DNA of 64,000 nucleotides from Selaginella moellendorffii. Its lineage: Eukaryota > Streptophyta > Lycopodiopsida > Selaginellales > Selaginellaceae. The stretch spans positions 1,509,514-1,573,513 of the forward strand of contig NW_003314287.1 of the NCBI RefSeq assembly GCF_000143415.4, read 5' to 3'. Position 1 is the stretch's first letter. The number at the start of each line of letters is the position of its first letter. Shown in pieces: positions 1-11,309 of this stretch. Made by a program: the position numbers and the translations under genes. The notes under the pieces were generated by a model, which worked only from the letters and a program-made list of their open reading frames with translations, made no database searches and was not told where the DNA came from.

Positions 1-2204
1 CGCAGGAGCTGCTCCTTCTGCTCCTCCTCCACGTCGTGGAGCACCTCGCCCGTCACCGCCCGGTACCCCGCGCGCTCGATCGCGCCCATGACGCGCTCCA
101 GCTCCGCGTAGATTGCCTCCGACTGCGGGTGCGAGCGATCGCGCACCACGAACTCGTGCACCTTGCTCCGGATCTCGATCGAGCTCACGCCCGGGATCTT
201 CCGGAGCCCCAGATCGGCCATGATCTTCCTCACCGCCGCAGCATCCTCCCACCGCCCGGCCGCCGAGTAGATGTTGCAAAGCGCGACATAGGCCGCGGTG
301 TGATTCGCCCTGAGCTCCAAGACCCTCTCGGCGGCAAATCTCCCGCGCTCGGTATCGCCGTAGATCCGGCACGCGCCCATCAGGGCCATCCACGTGGCGG
401 CATCGGGCGGCACAGGCATCGCCTGGACGATTCCGTGCGCATCCGCGAGCCGGCCCTTCCGCCCCAGAAGATCCACCATGCATCCGTAGTGCTCGGTCGC
501 GGGAACCACGCCATGGTCCCCCGTCATCGCCGAGAAGTGCTCGCATCCGGCTTCCACGAGCCCGGCGTGGGCGCACGCCGAGAGGAGATTCAAGAAGGCG
601 ACCCTCTCGGCATCGAATCCCTCCTGTAACATCGCCCGGAAGAGATCGCAGCAATCCTCGACGCGGCCGTGCTGCGCGCTCGCGGAGAGCATCGCGTTCC
701 AGGAGATCTCGTCCCTGGCGGGCATTCCATCGAAAGCGTCCCTGGCGTCGCGCAGGCTGCCGCATTGCCCATACATGCTCACGATCGCGTTCCCGAGCGT
801 GACATCGCGATCGAGGCGCCGATCCGCGGCGACGCAGGCGTGGATTTGCCTACCCTCGCTCAGCGCCGCCAGGCTTGCGCACGCATCCAGCGCGGTGATG
901 TAGAGGATCCTGTCGGGCGAGATCCCGCGCTCGATGGCTGCGCCCCAGAGCTTGAACGTCGATCGGCGATCCCGGCACTGCGCGTATACTGCGATCATCG
1001 CAGTGACGAGCGCGGCATCCCATTCGCCCTCCTCGCGCGCCGAGAAGACCCTGATCGCATCCTCTTGGCCATCGCATCTCGCGTAGGCCATCACAAGATC
1101 CGTGACGATGGCTACGTCCGTGGCGACGCCGATCTCTTGGGCGATGGCCTCGACGAGCCGCGCGGTGTGAAGATCCTCGCATCCTTCCAGCGCCGCGAAG
1201 AGAGTGGATCGCGTTGGAACCACGCCCTCGAGCAGCATCGCGTGGAACGTCTCCACGGCTAGCAGATGCCCGATCTGGGCAAATGCTGCGATCATCGATG
1301 TCCACGACACGGCATTCCTCTCGGGCATCGCCGCAAAGAATTCCCTCGCACAATCGATCTCTCCGCAGCGCGCATACGCATTCACCAGAGCAGTAGCCAC
1401 GACGACGTCAGATCCAAGCCCTGTTTCATCGAGGCAGGTGTGGAATCCCTTCACCTGGGAAGCGCGAAGTGATGGCGACGAAGAACACGCCTTGAAGACC
1501 GAGACAAATGTGACGAGATCTGGCGGGATCCCGAGCTGGAGCATCCGATAGAAGATCTCCAGCGCCTCTCTCGGCGATCCATTCTGCGAATTCGCGGTGA
1601 TCATCGCGTTCCACAGCACCACATCCAGATGCCTCTCCAGATGCCCAAACAGGGCATTTGCGTCACGCAGGCTCCCACACCGGCCATACATGCTCACCAG
1701 CGCGCTCGCAACGATCTCCTGGAGTCCCAATCCAGCCTCGACCGCGCAGCGATGGATCAATCGTCCCGCCGCGAGGAATTCCTCGCTCGAGCACGCGCTA
1801 AGCACCGACACAAACACAATAGCATCTAGCGCGATGCCCTCTTGCAAGATTCGATGGAACAGAGCTATGGCGGCCGCCGAATGGCCGCGTGACACGTAAG
1901 CGGATATCAGGACCGTCCAAAGCACGATGCTCTTGTGGGCGATCTTGTGGAAGACGTCTATCGCGCTCTCGAGGCTGCCACACCTGAGATACATGTAAAC
2001 GAGGCTCGAGGCCAAATACCCATCGCGAGACAAGCTCTGGCTACTCGAGATTTTGGAGTGAAGAAGTTTGCCTCTAGCAATCGAGTTACATTCCCGGACG
2101 AGACGAACAGCCGCGGCAGAGTCAAAACTCGAGAGATCCTGCTGCTGCTGCTGGATCCAAAATTGTTGCTGTTGCTCCAATCCTACTAGCTGGGATGATC
2201 GCAT
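1..2204 (-). CDS. PLS-class pentatricopeptide repeat protein, E/E+ (probably DYW), 3' end outside window
   Basis: The minus strand is one open frame from the ATG at 2204 to the left window edge, about 734 codons without a stop. An in-frame TAA lies upstream of this ATG, so the start is well placed. After a Gln-rich N-terminus the protein shows repeated PPR units with signatures such as AVSWTSMIAAFAQIGHL, LVMAYARC and EISWNAMLSASAQHG. An E domain follows (HYGCMVDLLGRKGRL, PDAATWMALMGACRIYGD), then an E+ region (KIPGVSSIEI, HEFVVRDRSHPQSEAIY) leading toward a DYW domain. Known for the family: these proteins bind organellar RNA, and those with a DYW domain carry out C-to-U editing. Inferred: an organellar editing factor. 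The catalytic HxE and zinc ligands, and the final DYW, would lie outside the window. The gene is intronless, like most plant PPR genes, and no transit peptide is obvious. Confidence 0.93.
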   Translation of the reverse strand, partial: MRSSQLVGLEQQQQFWIQQQQQDLSSFDSAAAVRLVRECNSIARGKLLHSKISSSQSLSRDGYLASSLVYMYLRCGSLESAIDVFHKIAHKSIVLWTVLISAYVSRGHSAAAIALFHRILQEGIALDAIVFVSVLSACSSEEFLAAGRLIHRCAVEAGLGLQEIVASALVSMYGRCGSLRDANALFGHLERHLDVVLWNAMITANSQNGSPREALEIFYRMLQLGIPPDLVTFVSVFKACSSSPSLRASQVKGFHTCLDETGLGSDVVVATALVNAYARCGEIDCAREFFAAMPERNAVSWTSMIAAFAQIGHLLAVETFHAMLLEGVVPTRSTLFAALEGCEDLHTARLVEAIAQEIGVATDVAIVTDLVMAYARCDGQEDAIRVFSAREEGEWDAALVTAMIAVYAQCRDRRSTFKLWGAAIERGISPDRILYITALDACASLAALSEGRQIHACVAADRRLDRDVTLGNAIVSMYGQCGSLRDARDAFDGMPARDEISWNAMLSASAQHGRVEDCCDLFRAMLQEGFDAERVAFLNLLSACAHAGLVEAGCEHFSAMTGDHGVVPATEHYGCMVDLLGRKGRLADAHGIVQAMPVPPDAATWMALMGACRIYGDTERGRFAAERVLELRANHTAAYVALCNIYSAAGRWEDAAAVRKIMADLGLRKIPGVSSIEIRSKVHEFVVRDRSHPQSEAIYAELERVMGAIERAGYRAVTGEVLHDVEEEQKEQLL

Positions 2205-2295
2205 TCTAGAGCCACCCGAAGAATATCTTTATCTCTGCCTTGCCAAAAGTTTCGTCGTCGTCCTCACAATCAAAACTGGAATTTTCGTGGAGCTA

Positions 2296-4989
2296 GTACT
2301 TGCGGCCCCCTCTTCCACCGCCACTGTAGCCTCCACGACCTCTTCCACTGCTAAATCCTCCTCTGTTACCTCTTCCACCGCTGTATCCACCTCTGCTGCT
2401 TCCACCACCTCCATAGCCACCACCGCCATATCCACCCCTGTGGAAACGAAACACGAACACGAACACGAACACGTCAGCGAAAACCAGCGCATGAAGGAAT
2501 GTAAAATGCAGTACGTTCTTTCGGGCTTGGCCGTCAGCTCTGGAAGAGCCTCAGGAATTGAGATGGTGAAGTTATCCGCGCCGTCGTTTCCTGATCACGC
2601 AGCAGACTTAGGAACATACGGCAATGAGGTGAATTTGTTTTACCGATCAAAAACTCGTCCACCATTGCGCTGGGAACGTCAAAGACCGCTGCTTTACCGT
2701 CCGCAGTAAGGTTCATGCGCCGAATCGAGGAACTACATTCCTCGCTTAAAAAACCTCGCAACGCATTGAAGATATATCTGTGCTGCAGCGTATTAGAGAA
2801 AAGAATCGACTTTGGAAATTGCAAACGTACCCCACGGAATGTATCGGCTTGGACACTTCGAAAAGTAAAGTTGTAGCGTCGTCATGCGATGTCTGCAATG
2901 ATCTCCTCTTCACTTCAGTGCACCCCTGTCAGAATTTCAAAGCATCAGATATAACATTCATGGTTTAAGAATATTAACGCTTACGGCAATCTTCGCTAGA
3001 GCCTTAGCCAGAAGTTCCATGGCCGGACGCTTGCAATCGCTGACAAGTTGCTCTGCTGCTTCTTTGAAGAAGGGTACTACGCTGAAAGAGTACGATACAT
3101 TTTAGAAATAAATCAAGAGAAGGTTGAGATGTACCTGTCTGAAACTGCTGAAACGGCCTTAATAGCGGTGAATGATGATTCCTTAGCGATTGTAGAGGGC
3201 TGAGGAGGTGTGATCTTTTCGAACTTAAATCCTGCCTTCGCTTCAATCATAGGTATCATATATTCCTTCTTCCGATCGAACATCATCACGGCAATTCCCG
3301 TATTTCCTGAAAATCAAAGTGGGCCATCAGCAAGTTACTATAAAAGGATACTGAACAACATACCCGCTCGCCCCGTCCGACCTGATCGGTGAATGTAAGT
3401 CTCTACATCCTTTGGTGGCTCACACTGCTCATCGAAACTTTACAACCCGTTATGATGCAATAGAGGAAGCAAACCTGGATAATGAGTTGGACGTCATTGA
3501 TATCCAAACCTCGAGCAGCAACATCGGTGGCAACTAGGACAAGGAACTTTGCAGACCGAAATCCAGCTAGAGTGTGCTGTAAAAGAAACGATGTAACGCA
3601 CTGCTGACTATGTAATCCATTCGTTACCTCTCGCTGTGCTTGTGGAATGTCTCCGTGTAATGGCCTAGCGACGTTTGTCCCTAACGAACCAGCAAGCTCG
3701 GAAGCATCATTTTTCGTCTCCGTGAAAACTATAACTCTTCCACCACTGGAAAGAAAGAAAAGGAGAGAACAGATCAGAACAACCTCCCCTAGGAAATGAA
3801 ATGCTTTACCTGCCATAAACCTTAATCACATCTGCTATCATCTGAGACCTCGCAGAATAAGCGCATTGAAGCAGCAAGTGCTTGACATTGTTACTGGCCT
3901 TCATTTTCTCATCTCCAACAAGGTCCACGGTTTTCTTATTTGGTTTAAGAAACCTTGTTGCTATCTGAAGATTAAAAAAAGTTCATTTGAACAGAAAGAT
4001 TCATTTTTATTCCGTCACGCACCTCTTTCACCCAGCTGGGCATAGTAGCACTGAACAAAAGTGTCTGCACGGAGGAGGTATCTTCGACAGCGCCTAAAAT
4101 AGCTTCAACAGCCTCCACAAATCCCATGTTAAGCATCTCATCGGCCTCATCAAGGACTCGGAACTTCAAAGTTTTCAAGTTCAAGTCACCGCGGTCCAGG
4201 AAATCCTGCAAAACCGAAGCCTGGTAAGGATGTCCAGAACAACAAAATCCATTACCTTAATACGTCCAGGAGTCCCAACAACAATGTCCACACCACGACG
4301 CATAGCATTCTGCTGGGGACCATACTGACTTCCACCATAAACACAAATAGTGCTCAAGCCAGCAGCACCTCCGTAGCACTCAAAGTCTGCATGAACCTAT
4401 AGAGAAGAAAGCTTTACTCGCGAGTCATGAAGTTTCCACTTACTTGTTTCGCCAATTCACGAGTTGGAGCAAGAACTAGAACCGTAGGAGCACGTCCATA
4501 ACCTTTTTTCCCCGAAGAAGACTTTCGCAGCGATTCTATGATAGGCAACACAAAAGCTAGCGTTTTTCCCTGGAAAAAAAAAGAACTTTAGGCGCTCTAA
4601 AGCTACAACGAAGGACTTACTTGGCCAGTGCGCGCTCTTCCAACCAGATCATCGCCATCCAGGACGATGTCAAAGCTCTGAGCTTGAATTTGGAACAAGG
4701 CCTTGATCCCTTTCTCCCTGAGCATCCCCTTGACAGCGTCCGAGATCCGGAAATTCTCCAGCGCGTAGGGATTCTCGACATCAATGTCGCTCTTCTCCGG
4801 GCTCGACGGCACCTCGGATTTCTTGCGCTTCTTCTCTGGCTCCTCGCCCTCTTTCTTCTTCCTCTTCTTCTCCTTCTTCTCGGACGAATCCATCTCCTTC
4901 TTCTTATCCGCCAAATCCTCCGCCGCAGCTGCCTTGAGCTTCTTCGGCTTCTGCTTCACGATCTCTGGCTCAACCTCCACTCCCGGCAT
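2296..4989 (-). CDS. RH7: Nucleolar DEAD-box ATP-dependent RNA helicase with GUCT domain, RH7-like
   Basis: The ATG at 4989 opens a Lys/Glu-rich N-terminus typical of nucleolar helicases. Exons read by splice sites and frame include 4989-4621, 4569-4444, 4396-4256, 4205-4023, 3964-3810, 3745-3628, 3576-3475 and 3424-3364, followed by several smaller exons. Visible motifs are Q (LFQIQAQ), I (ARTGQ joined across the first intron to GKT), Ib (TPGR), II (DEAD, 4151-4140), III (SAT), V ([10 protein letters not shown]) and VI ([10 protein letters not shown]). A GUCT-type domain sits near 2720 ([12 protein letters not shown]). The last exon encodes a GGY/GRG tail ending RKY at 2296. The order DEAD core, GUCT, Gly/Arg tail is that of plant RH7 (PRH75) and animal DDX21. 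The family works in rRNA processing and RNA unwinding in the nucleolus. A telo-box lies at 5028-5035. Exon borders between 3360 and 2440 are less certain than the rest. Confidence 0.93.
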
Positions 4990-5510
4990 CGTAGCAGCGA
5001 TGCCAAAGACCTAGAACACACCTCTAGAACCCTAATTCCTCTCTCTTTTGGCGGCTAAAAGGGGAAAAGCGCGACGACACGTCAGCCCTATGATTTAGAA
5101 GTGATTAAGTTAGTACAAAGTTAAACAAACTCGTTAAACTGAAATTAACAAATAACTTATTCTTCTCACTGGGCTGTGCTTCGTCGCCTGGGAACGTTAC
5201 AACCGGGGCAGCGGGAGGAGAGGTTCCAAATTGTACACCAAAACTCGTCGCAAGAGAGAATTTTTTTTTGTTGTTCTTCCGCCATTAAAGTCCATCCCTG
5301 CCCCTAGAAACTTTTTTTTTCCTTCTTCCTCCTGTTGTCAGGACCAAGCAGCACTAAAAACGAGAAATCTCTCCAAAGAACGAACAAAGGATCCAATCCA
5401 ACCAACGATGAAGCTCTCTCTGTCGCCCCCTTGATGAAAAGCTCAGTCCAGAGATATCTACACGGAGCAGCATCCATTCTTCCTCCTCCTCCTCCTCCAC
5501 CCCGGGAAGC
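4990..5510. other. Intergenic, helicase promoter
   Basis: This 521 bp gap separates the RH7 start from the 3' end of the next minus-strand gene. It contains a telo-box-like AACCCTAA at 5028-5035, 39 bp from the helicase ATG, followed by AT-rich sequence and T and C/T-rich runs around 5260-5335. No supportable ORF or RNA gene was seen. Confidence 0.6.
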
Positions 5511-6533
5511 TCAATCGTCTACAAGTCTCCACCCCGGCACTGGGATCTCTAGCAACTGTTGCTCCGTCAATCCGCCAGGGCCGGCCTTTGCCACGGCCTT
5601 GGCAACCGCGGCGGTGGCTTTCACCTGTGCCTTCTTAGGCTCCTTCGAAGCCTTTGAAACTTTGAGCTTTGTGGTGGCGACAAGTACCTCGTCAGCGGGC
5701 TCTTCCGTGCCATTGGTGGTGGTCTCGCTCGGGTCCCTCTTGATCGCTACCACCGCGTCCGCTACCACCGCAGTGCTCGTAGTTACCAGCGCGTTGCTCA
5801 TCGTATTCGTTTTGTTGTCGTGCCTCTCCTCGTCTGGCATGTCTGTGTTCTCGGCGGAACTAGAGCTAGTAAGCTCTGCTTTTTCGTCGGTCTCTTTGGA
5901 GGGAGACCTCGAGAGAGACCTGTCAAACTCCCCCGAGTTAGTGAAAAAGAAAGAAGAAAGAAAAATCTTAACTGGTAGTGGAACGGACAGCTTCTACCTC
6001 CATATCCAACACGCTTTATCATTTTCCTCTTGAGCAGTCTGCGAGTTCTCAGGCAAGAAAAACAATGTTAATACACAAGACTGCAAAGAACGCACATTTT
6101 CTAGTCCTTACAGTCTGAGAGCTTTGCTCGTGTCTGGATTGTTTCCCAGTGCCTCACGGATCACCTTCTCGGTAAGGGTCGCATTTCCAATAAGTTGAAG
6201 CACGCGGTAAGAACAGCGCAGCACGCGACTTTGTTTCCAGCCCTCCTCGTCAAGATCTGCCTTAAGGAAATCTCCATTGCTACTGGAAGGGCTCACAGTC
6301 ATTTCGGACTTCCCCTGGTTCTTCTGCAAGAAAGAAAAAGAAAAAAGAGAGTCAACAGAGCGCCAAATGCACCTCTAGATCATCACACCACACAGAAACC
6401 AAGCCCTATGGCCGTCTAGATCCCTATCTACTGTAGAAAAGCCGCGCAAGAAGGCCACAAAACCTCACATTCTCCCGGATTTACAGACCTTACGGACGCC
6501 CAGTCGATTCCTCGGCGCAAACCGCGATGGCAT
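5511..6533 (-). CDS. Small winged-helix-like protein of unknown function
   Basis: Four exons join in frame: 6533-6489, 6323-6112, 6038-5973 and 5919-5511, giving 243 aa. Each junction has GT/AG borders and the three reading frames connect without a stop. The first donor (AAG then GTCTGT) is the only one nearby that keeps frame with exon 2. The N-terminus is short and basic (MPSRFAPRNRLGVRK). Residues about 45-110 look like a winged helix: a helix (YRVLQLIGNATL), helix-turn-helix (TEKVIREALGNNPDTSKAL) and a basic wing (KMIKRVGYGGRSCPF). The C-terminal half is Ser/Thr/Ala/Lys-rich and low in complexity, ending GWRLVDD. The role is unknown; DNA or RNA binding is inferred only from the fold-like pattern. 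It shares the 6534-7152 divergent promoter with the MUN gene. Confidence 0.72.
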
Positions 6534-7152
6534 TTGAAGCTTTTCTCAGGCGCTGCAGCGAATTCCCAGCCGGCACACCATGCGACATCCACAATCTAGG
6601 GCCGCGACGCGCCGAGCTAGAACCCTACCGCTGGAAGAAGAAATTTCGGAATGGAATCACAAACCCTAGCTGCGGCAAAGCGCATTATATACCTGGAGGG
6701 AAACCTGGAGATAGACTGGGGATGAAATGGCTTAGGGTTTAGGGTTCTGTACAGGCCATACGCCATGGACGATCCGACTGCAGAGTTTTCAACCAACGGT
6801 CCAGATCGATCGCATCTGCGGCGAATATGCTACCGGATTGGCACGGCTCGAATCGTCCTGTGAGGGGAAAACATTCTGTCTTATCAGAGGCTGACACGCG
6901 TCTCGTGCTGGGCTGTCAAATGTTCCACACGCACAGGTCTTTCTTCTTTGCTGGTAAAAGGAGTGCTTAAATCCTTTGTTCTAGGGTTTGGGGCTCGAGG
7001 GGGGCCAAGCGCGTCGTGGAGTAGCGACGAGGTCAAGTAACGCCTCCAAGCGGTATGATCATTCCCCTCACAGCTCGGAATCCACGGATTATCTGAGCTA
7101 CATTGCGATCGCTGTCGCGAGAGGCTGTGATTTCGGGTAGATCTTGGCGAGA
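6534..7152. promoter_or_regulatory. Divergent promoter with telo-box elements
   Basis: This 619 bp region separates two divergent starts. It holds AAACCCTA at 6661-6668 and a double telo-box TTAGGGTTTAGGG at 6732-6744. Telo-boxes are known plant promoter elements, common in genes for translation and cell growth. No ORF here looks real. Confidence 0.55.
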
Positions 7153-10100
7153 ATGAATCGATTTCTCTCTAAATCCAAGAGTATGGAGACTGGTAGCAGG
7201 AGATCGACGGAAATTGGGCCCGGGTTGCCACCGCTGGATGTGAACTTGTCCGAGAGCGCTCTCAAGGAAGCCGCGTATGAAATTATCCTGGTAGCATCGG
7301 GTTCCATCGCCGCCAGGGCGCTGGTTTACACAGGGATCAAGAAGAGCACGAGTTTGAACAAGCCTGCCGAGAAATCAGCCACGGCTATGGCTGCCAGTCG
7401 AATGAAGAAAGCTCTGGGGCTTAGATCTAAACGCGACAGTGACAGTCAAGGAAAAGCCAAGCAGCCGATAGAGCGTCTGAGAATTCAATTAGGTGTATCG
7501 GAGAAAGTGGATGCCAGAGTGAGACGAGCACTGACGAGAGCTACAGCAGGACAGGTATGGAAATCCCGTTCCAAGCTTTTACTCCTTTGCTTAAGCTCTT
7601 TAAGCCCACCTTTCCTCTTTTTGTTGATGCAGACTGGAAAGTCTCTCGTTGTTCCCGTGGAGCTTCTCCAGAACATTGGCTCCACCGATTTTTTTGAGAG
7701 CGAGGAATACAACCAGTGGCGAAGTTCTCAGCTAGACGTTCTGGAGGCCGGTTTGCTTTGCCATCCTAAGATCGATTTGGACAAACGTGAGCTTGGAGCG
7801 CAGCGCTTGAAGCAGGTGCTGTTTGAAGCCAGGCAAACTCCGTTTGAGACCGGTCGGAATAGCGAACGCATGCAAGCGTTGAGAAGCGCAGCTATGGCCT
7901 TAGCAAGCAGGGGAGACGATGGTATCCATTGGGCAGATGGCTATCCTTTCAACGTCCACCTTTACCAGGTGTTACTGCAGTGCTGCTTCGACACACAGGA
8001 TCCGAGTGCTGTCATCGACGAGATGGATGAGTTGGTGGACTTGCTCAAAAATGGCTGGAGTATACTTGGCATCGATCAGAAAGTTCACAACATCTGCTTC
8101 CTGTGGGTTTTGTTCCGACAGTTCTTCGTCACGGGCGAGACTGAGCTGGAACTTCTAGGTGCTGCTCAGACTCAGTTGAATGAAGTTTCTAAGGATGCCA
8201 AGAACGAACGGGATGCCATTTATATCCAGCTTCTGAGCTCGGCTTTGTCGGGGATGCAACAGTCAGTTGAGAAGAGGCTCTTTTCGTACCACGACGCGTT
8301 TCCAGTTGGAGGTGCCGGACTCATGGACAAGCTGATCCCGTACGCCCTCGCTGCTGCTCAGATCTTGCACGAGGACATCTCTCAAGAGTATCGCCGAAGA
8401 CGGACGGAGCAAGTGAACGTGGCGGCCACCAGGATTGATGCCTACATACGTTCCTCGGTTAGGAGTGCTTTCGCAATGGTAAGTTCCTGTCTGTTCTGAG
8501 GTACTGTTTGTTTAGCTAACTACTGTTAATTGGACGCAGATGATGGAGCAAGTTGATTCCAAGAGAAAGTTGGCCAAAACTCAGACTCCGGCGCTTGCTG
8601 TCCTTGCAAAAGATACTATGGATCTTCTCCGAAATGAGAAGGCAAAGTACAGTCCAATCTTCAGTCAGTGGCATCCCAATCCTGGGGGTGTGGCAGCTGC
8701 GACTCTCCACGCGTGCTACCACAGGGAACTTAAACAGTACTTGACTGGACTCAAAATTCTCACTCCCGAATCCGTAGAGGTTCTGAAGTCGGCAGACCAG
8801 CTGGAGAAAGAGCTCGTTCAGGCCGTCGTCGAGGACGCGGTTGACTGTGACGACGGAGGAAAGGGCCTCATTCGAGAAATGCCTCCTTTTGAAGGTGATT
8901 CCACTGTAGCGGCCTTGACAAAACAGTGGGTGCAATCGAGCATCGAACGCCTCGGGGAGTGGGCGGAAAGAAACATGGCAAAAGAGGTTTTGTTTCTGAA
9001 GCGTGTCTCCACTTTGGCTGACGCTTTGTGGCCTGTCTGTAGGACTGGAATCCAAATGCAATGCGTGAGCATTATGCGCCATCAGTAGTGGAGCTGTTGC
9101 GGCTGATCGAAGAGACCTTGGACGCTTTCTACGTGCTCCCCATCTCGCCTCCAAAGGACGTTGTCCAGGACCTTGCTTCCGGGGTGGACCGAGTTTTGTA
9201 TCGATATGTTGCTCACGCCGTCTCCAACTGCGGTAAGCTATTATTTTGCGGGCCAACCAAGGAAACTTTCGGACTGATATCTTATGTTTCTTTGTGGTTT
9301 TCGTAGAATCCAAGACAAATCCCCGTTTGCCGCCTTTAACGCGATGGAACAAAGATCTCCATGCAAAGAGCAGCTTATCCTGGTTCAAAAAGGACAAAAG
9401 GAAGGGACAGGTAGAGCCCAGGAATGGCGTCCAGCACGTCGACACGACCGAGCTGCAGCACCTCTGCGTTCGCATAAATACGCTGTATCATCTGGAGTCT
9501 GAGCTCGAGTTTATGGACAAGCGCATACGAGCCGGGTGGCAGGACAACAGCGTGAAGCGAGACTCCGAGCCACAATCCAAAAAGCAGCCGGGCAAATCTC
9601 CAGACGCCAGCGGCGATCAGGCAAAGTTTGAAAGAGCACGGTCGAGCTGTAAAGAAGGCATCCAGAAGCTGACCGAGGCCGGCGTCCACCGCGCCGTTTT
9701 CCAAGACATGAGGGCGGTGCTGTGGGACGGACTGTACGCCGGGGGCGTGGCAAACGCTCGGGTGGACCAGGTGATCCATCAGCTGGATGCGCAGCTGGAA
9801 GTCATCGCGTCGACCGTTTCGGGGCGGCTCCGGAACAAGCTCGTGACGGCGCTCATGAGGTGCTGCTTCGACGCATTCTCGCTGGTGATCCTTGGCGGCG
9901 GGCCGTCAAGAGCGTTCCAAGCCGCGGACGCGGCGATGCTGGAGGAGGACCTGGCGGCGCTACGGGAGCTGTTCAAGGCCGACGGCGACGGGCTCCCGGC
10001 GGAGGTGGTGGACAGGTACTCGTCGTGCGCAGCGCAAGTTCTCCCGCTCTTCGCCATGGAGACTGGCGAGCTCATCGACAGGCTCAAGTCGCTCGACGGC

Positions 10101-10262
10101 GGCGGCAGATCGAGGGGCTCCTCCTCCGCTCCCGTGCCGCCCAATCCCAAGAGCTGGAGCCCATCGGATCCAAACACAGTGCTGCGAGTTCTCTGCCACC
10201 GCGCGGACGAGACGGCCTCCAAGTTCCTCAAGAAGGCGTACGGCCTTCCCAAGAGAGTGTGA
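7153..10262 (+). CDS. DUF810/MUN-domain (unc-13-like, PATROL1 family) protein
   Basis: Five exons (7153-7554, 7633-8478, 8540-8986, 9043-9232, 9307-10262) join in frame to 946 aa, the usual length for this family. The first intron is 78 bp, in frame and stop-free, so an unspliced reading would also stay open. Family-like landmarks are ESALKEAAYEIILVASGS near the N-terminus, SLVVPVELLQNIGSTDF and WRSSQLDVLEAGLL before the MHD1-like region, HYAPSVVELLRLIEETLD in the middle and VLRVLCHRADETASKFLKK at the C-terminus. Arabidopsis PATROL1, a member, is a Munc13-like factor that helps deliver the plasma-membrane proton ATPase; a vesicle tethering or priming role is inferred here. The ATG at 7153 was chosen over upstream in-frame TTG triplets because it is the first real ATG. 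Confidence 0.93.
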
Positions 10263-10657
10263 TCTCCCGTACTAGCCCGATTTTTTGTATATAGAGGATA
10301 TTCTTTAGAATGTTGCTTGACGGACTAAGCTTTAACGCTGGCGGTATATTCTGCGCGGCTTTTTCGCGCCGTATATACCCCGTATATGCCCTAGCTCTCG
10401 TCGCTCTCCGTGTTGCGTGTCCGATCGTTTTCTTATTTCTTCGCTCCCCGGTCTTCGCTGCGCCTTCCTTTGTGTGTCGGCTATTTTCCAGGGAGGGTTA
10501 GATCTGGATTGTCAATCCCTCGCCGCGGCACTGTAGAAATCTACGATCCACGGCGCGCTAGAAATTCTAATCTTCGCTAGAGCGAGCTTATTGATTGGCT
10601 GGTTGCTTGATTCGAGCGTTCTTACGCGATCTTTTCGATTCTTTCTTGCTCGGGGGA
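10263..10657. other. Intergenic with stem-loop
   Basis: This 395 bp gap includes the MUN 3' UTR and the CYSTM promoter. A stem-loop at 10342-10379 pairs GGTATAT with ATATACC, with inner GC-rich arms (GCGCG, CGCGC) and a T-rich loop. Nothing else was recognised. Confidence 0.5.
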
Positions 10658-11168
10658 ATGGCGGAGGATCCCAAATATGCCTATCCCGCGCAGCCGGCGT
10701 ATGGCTATCCCCCCCAACAAGGTATGCGTAATCTTCCCTCTTGCCTCTCTTGTTCTTCCAGCATTTCCATTCGCCGCTAGAAATCTTTTTCTTGGAGTTT
10801 GTGGCTTTCGATTCCTACGATCATGATCTTTACTCTCTTGCGGATTTGTCTCCAGGGTATCCGCCACAGGGCTATCCCCCGCAAGGCTACCCGAATCAAG
10901 CGCAGGGAGGATACTACCAGCAGCCACCGCCAGTAGTTCCACCGCCGCAGTATCAACAACAAGCTCCTCCGCGCAAGAACAACAGCAATTTCTTGACTGG
11001 ATGGTAAGCTTTCGATCGATCGCTCGAGCTTTTCCATTTTCTCATCTGGATTGGATGGAGCCTGACACCATCGATTTTTAATTTCTTCCCTGTAGCTTGG
11101 CCGCGATGTGCTGCTGCTGCCTCTTGGATGACTGCTGTTGCGACCCCACTCTCTTGATCATCGACTGA
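10658..11168 (+). CDS. CYSTM-type cysteine-rich transmembrane module peptide
   Basis: Three exons (10658-10721, 10856-11003, 11096-11168) join to 94 aa. The N-terminal two thirds are Pro/Tyr/Gln/Gly-rich with repeated GYPPQ units. The C-terminal exon encodes a cysteine cluster (CLAAMCCCCLLDDCCCD) followed by a short hydrophobic end, the hallmark of the CYSTM family. Known for the family: tail-anchored, membrane-associated small proteins linked to stress tolerance and heavy-metal binding. Localisation and function here are inferred from the family. A GYPPQ-rich N-terminus with a Cys-rich tail is the usual plant arrangement, so the model looks complete. Confidence 0.9.
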
Positions 11169-11252
11169 GAAGAAGTCGAAGATGAAATAACGCGAGATGC
11201 GATCCATCCATCTATCCGTGTGTAATTTATTTAGAAATTTATCAAATCAAAA

Positions 11253-11301
11253 TTTTAGGGTTCTTGGGCAAAGTTTAGGGCTCTTGGGTGAAGTTTTAGG
11301 G
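11253..11301 (+). promoter_or_regulatory. Triple telo-box-like cluster
   Basis: TTTTAGGG at 11253-11260, TTTAGGG at 11274-11280 and TTTTAGGG at 11294-11301 lie directly before the PDRG1-like start. The spacing is about 20 bp, which suggests a short degenerate tandem duplication. Confidence 0.55.
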
Positions 11302-11309
11302 TTTTGTGC

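Noticed and set aside
36-1262. Two 197-aa plus-strand open frames
   Set aside because: They are antisense to a clear PPR frame with repeat signatures that runs through the same bases.
2229-2492. 87-aa minus-strand frame rich in Val and Glu
   Set aside because: It is a frame-shifted reading of the Gly/Arg/Tyr-rich last exon of RH7; the GGY/GRG frame ends properly at 2296.
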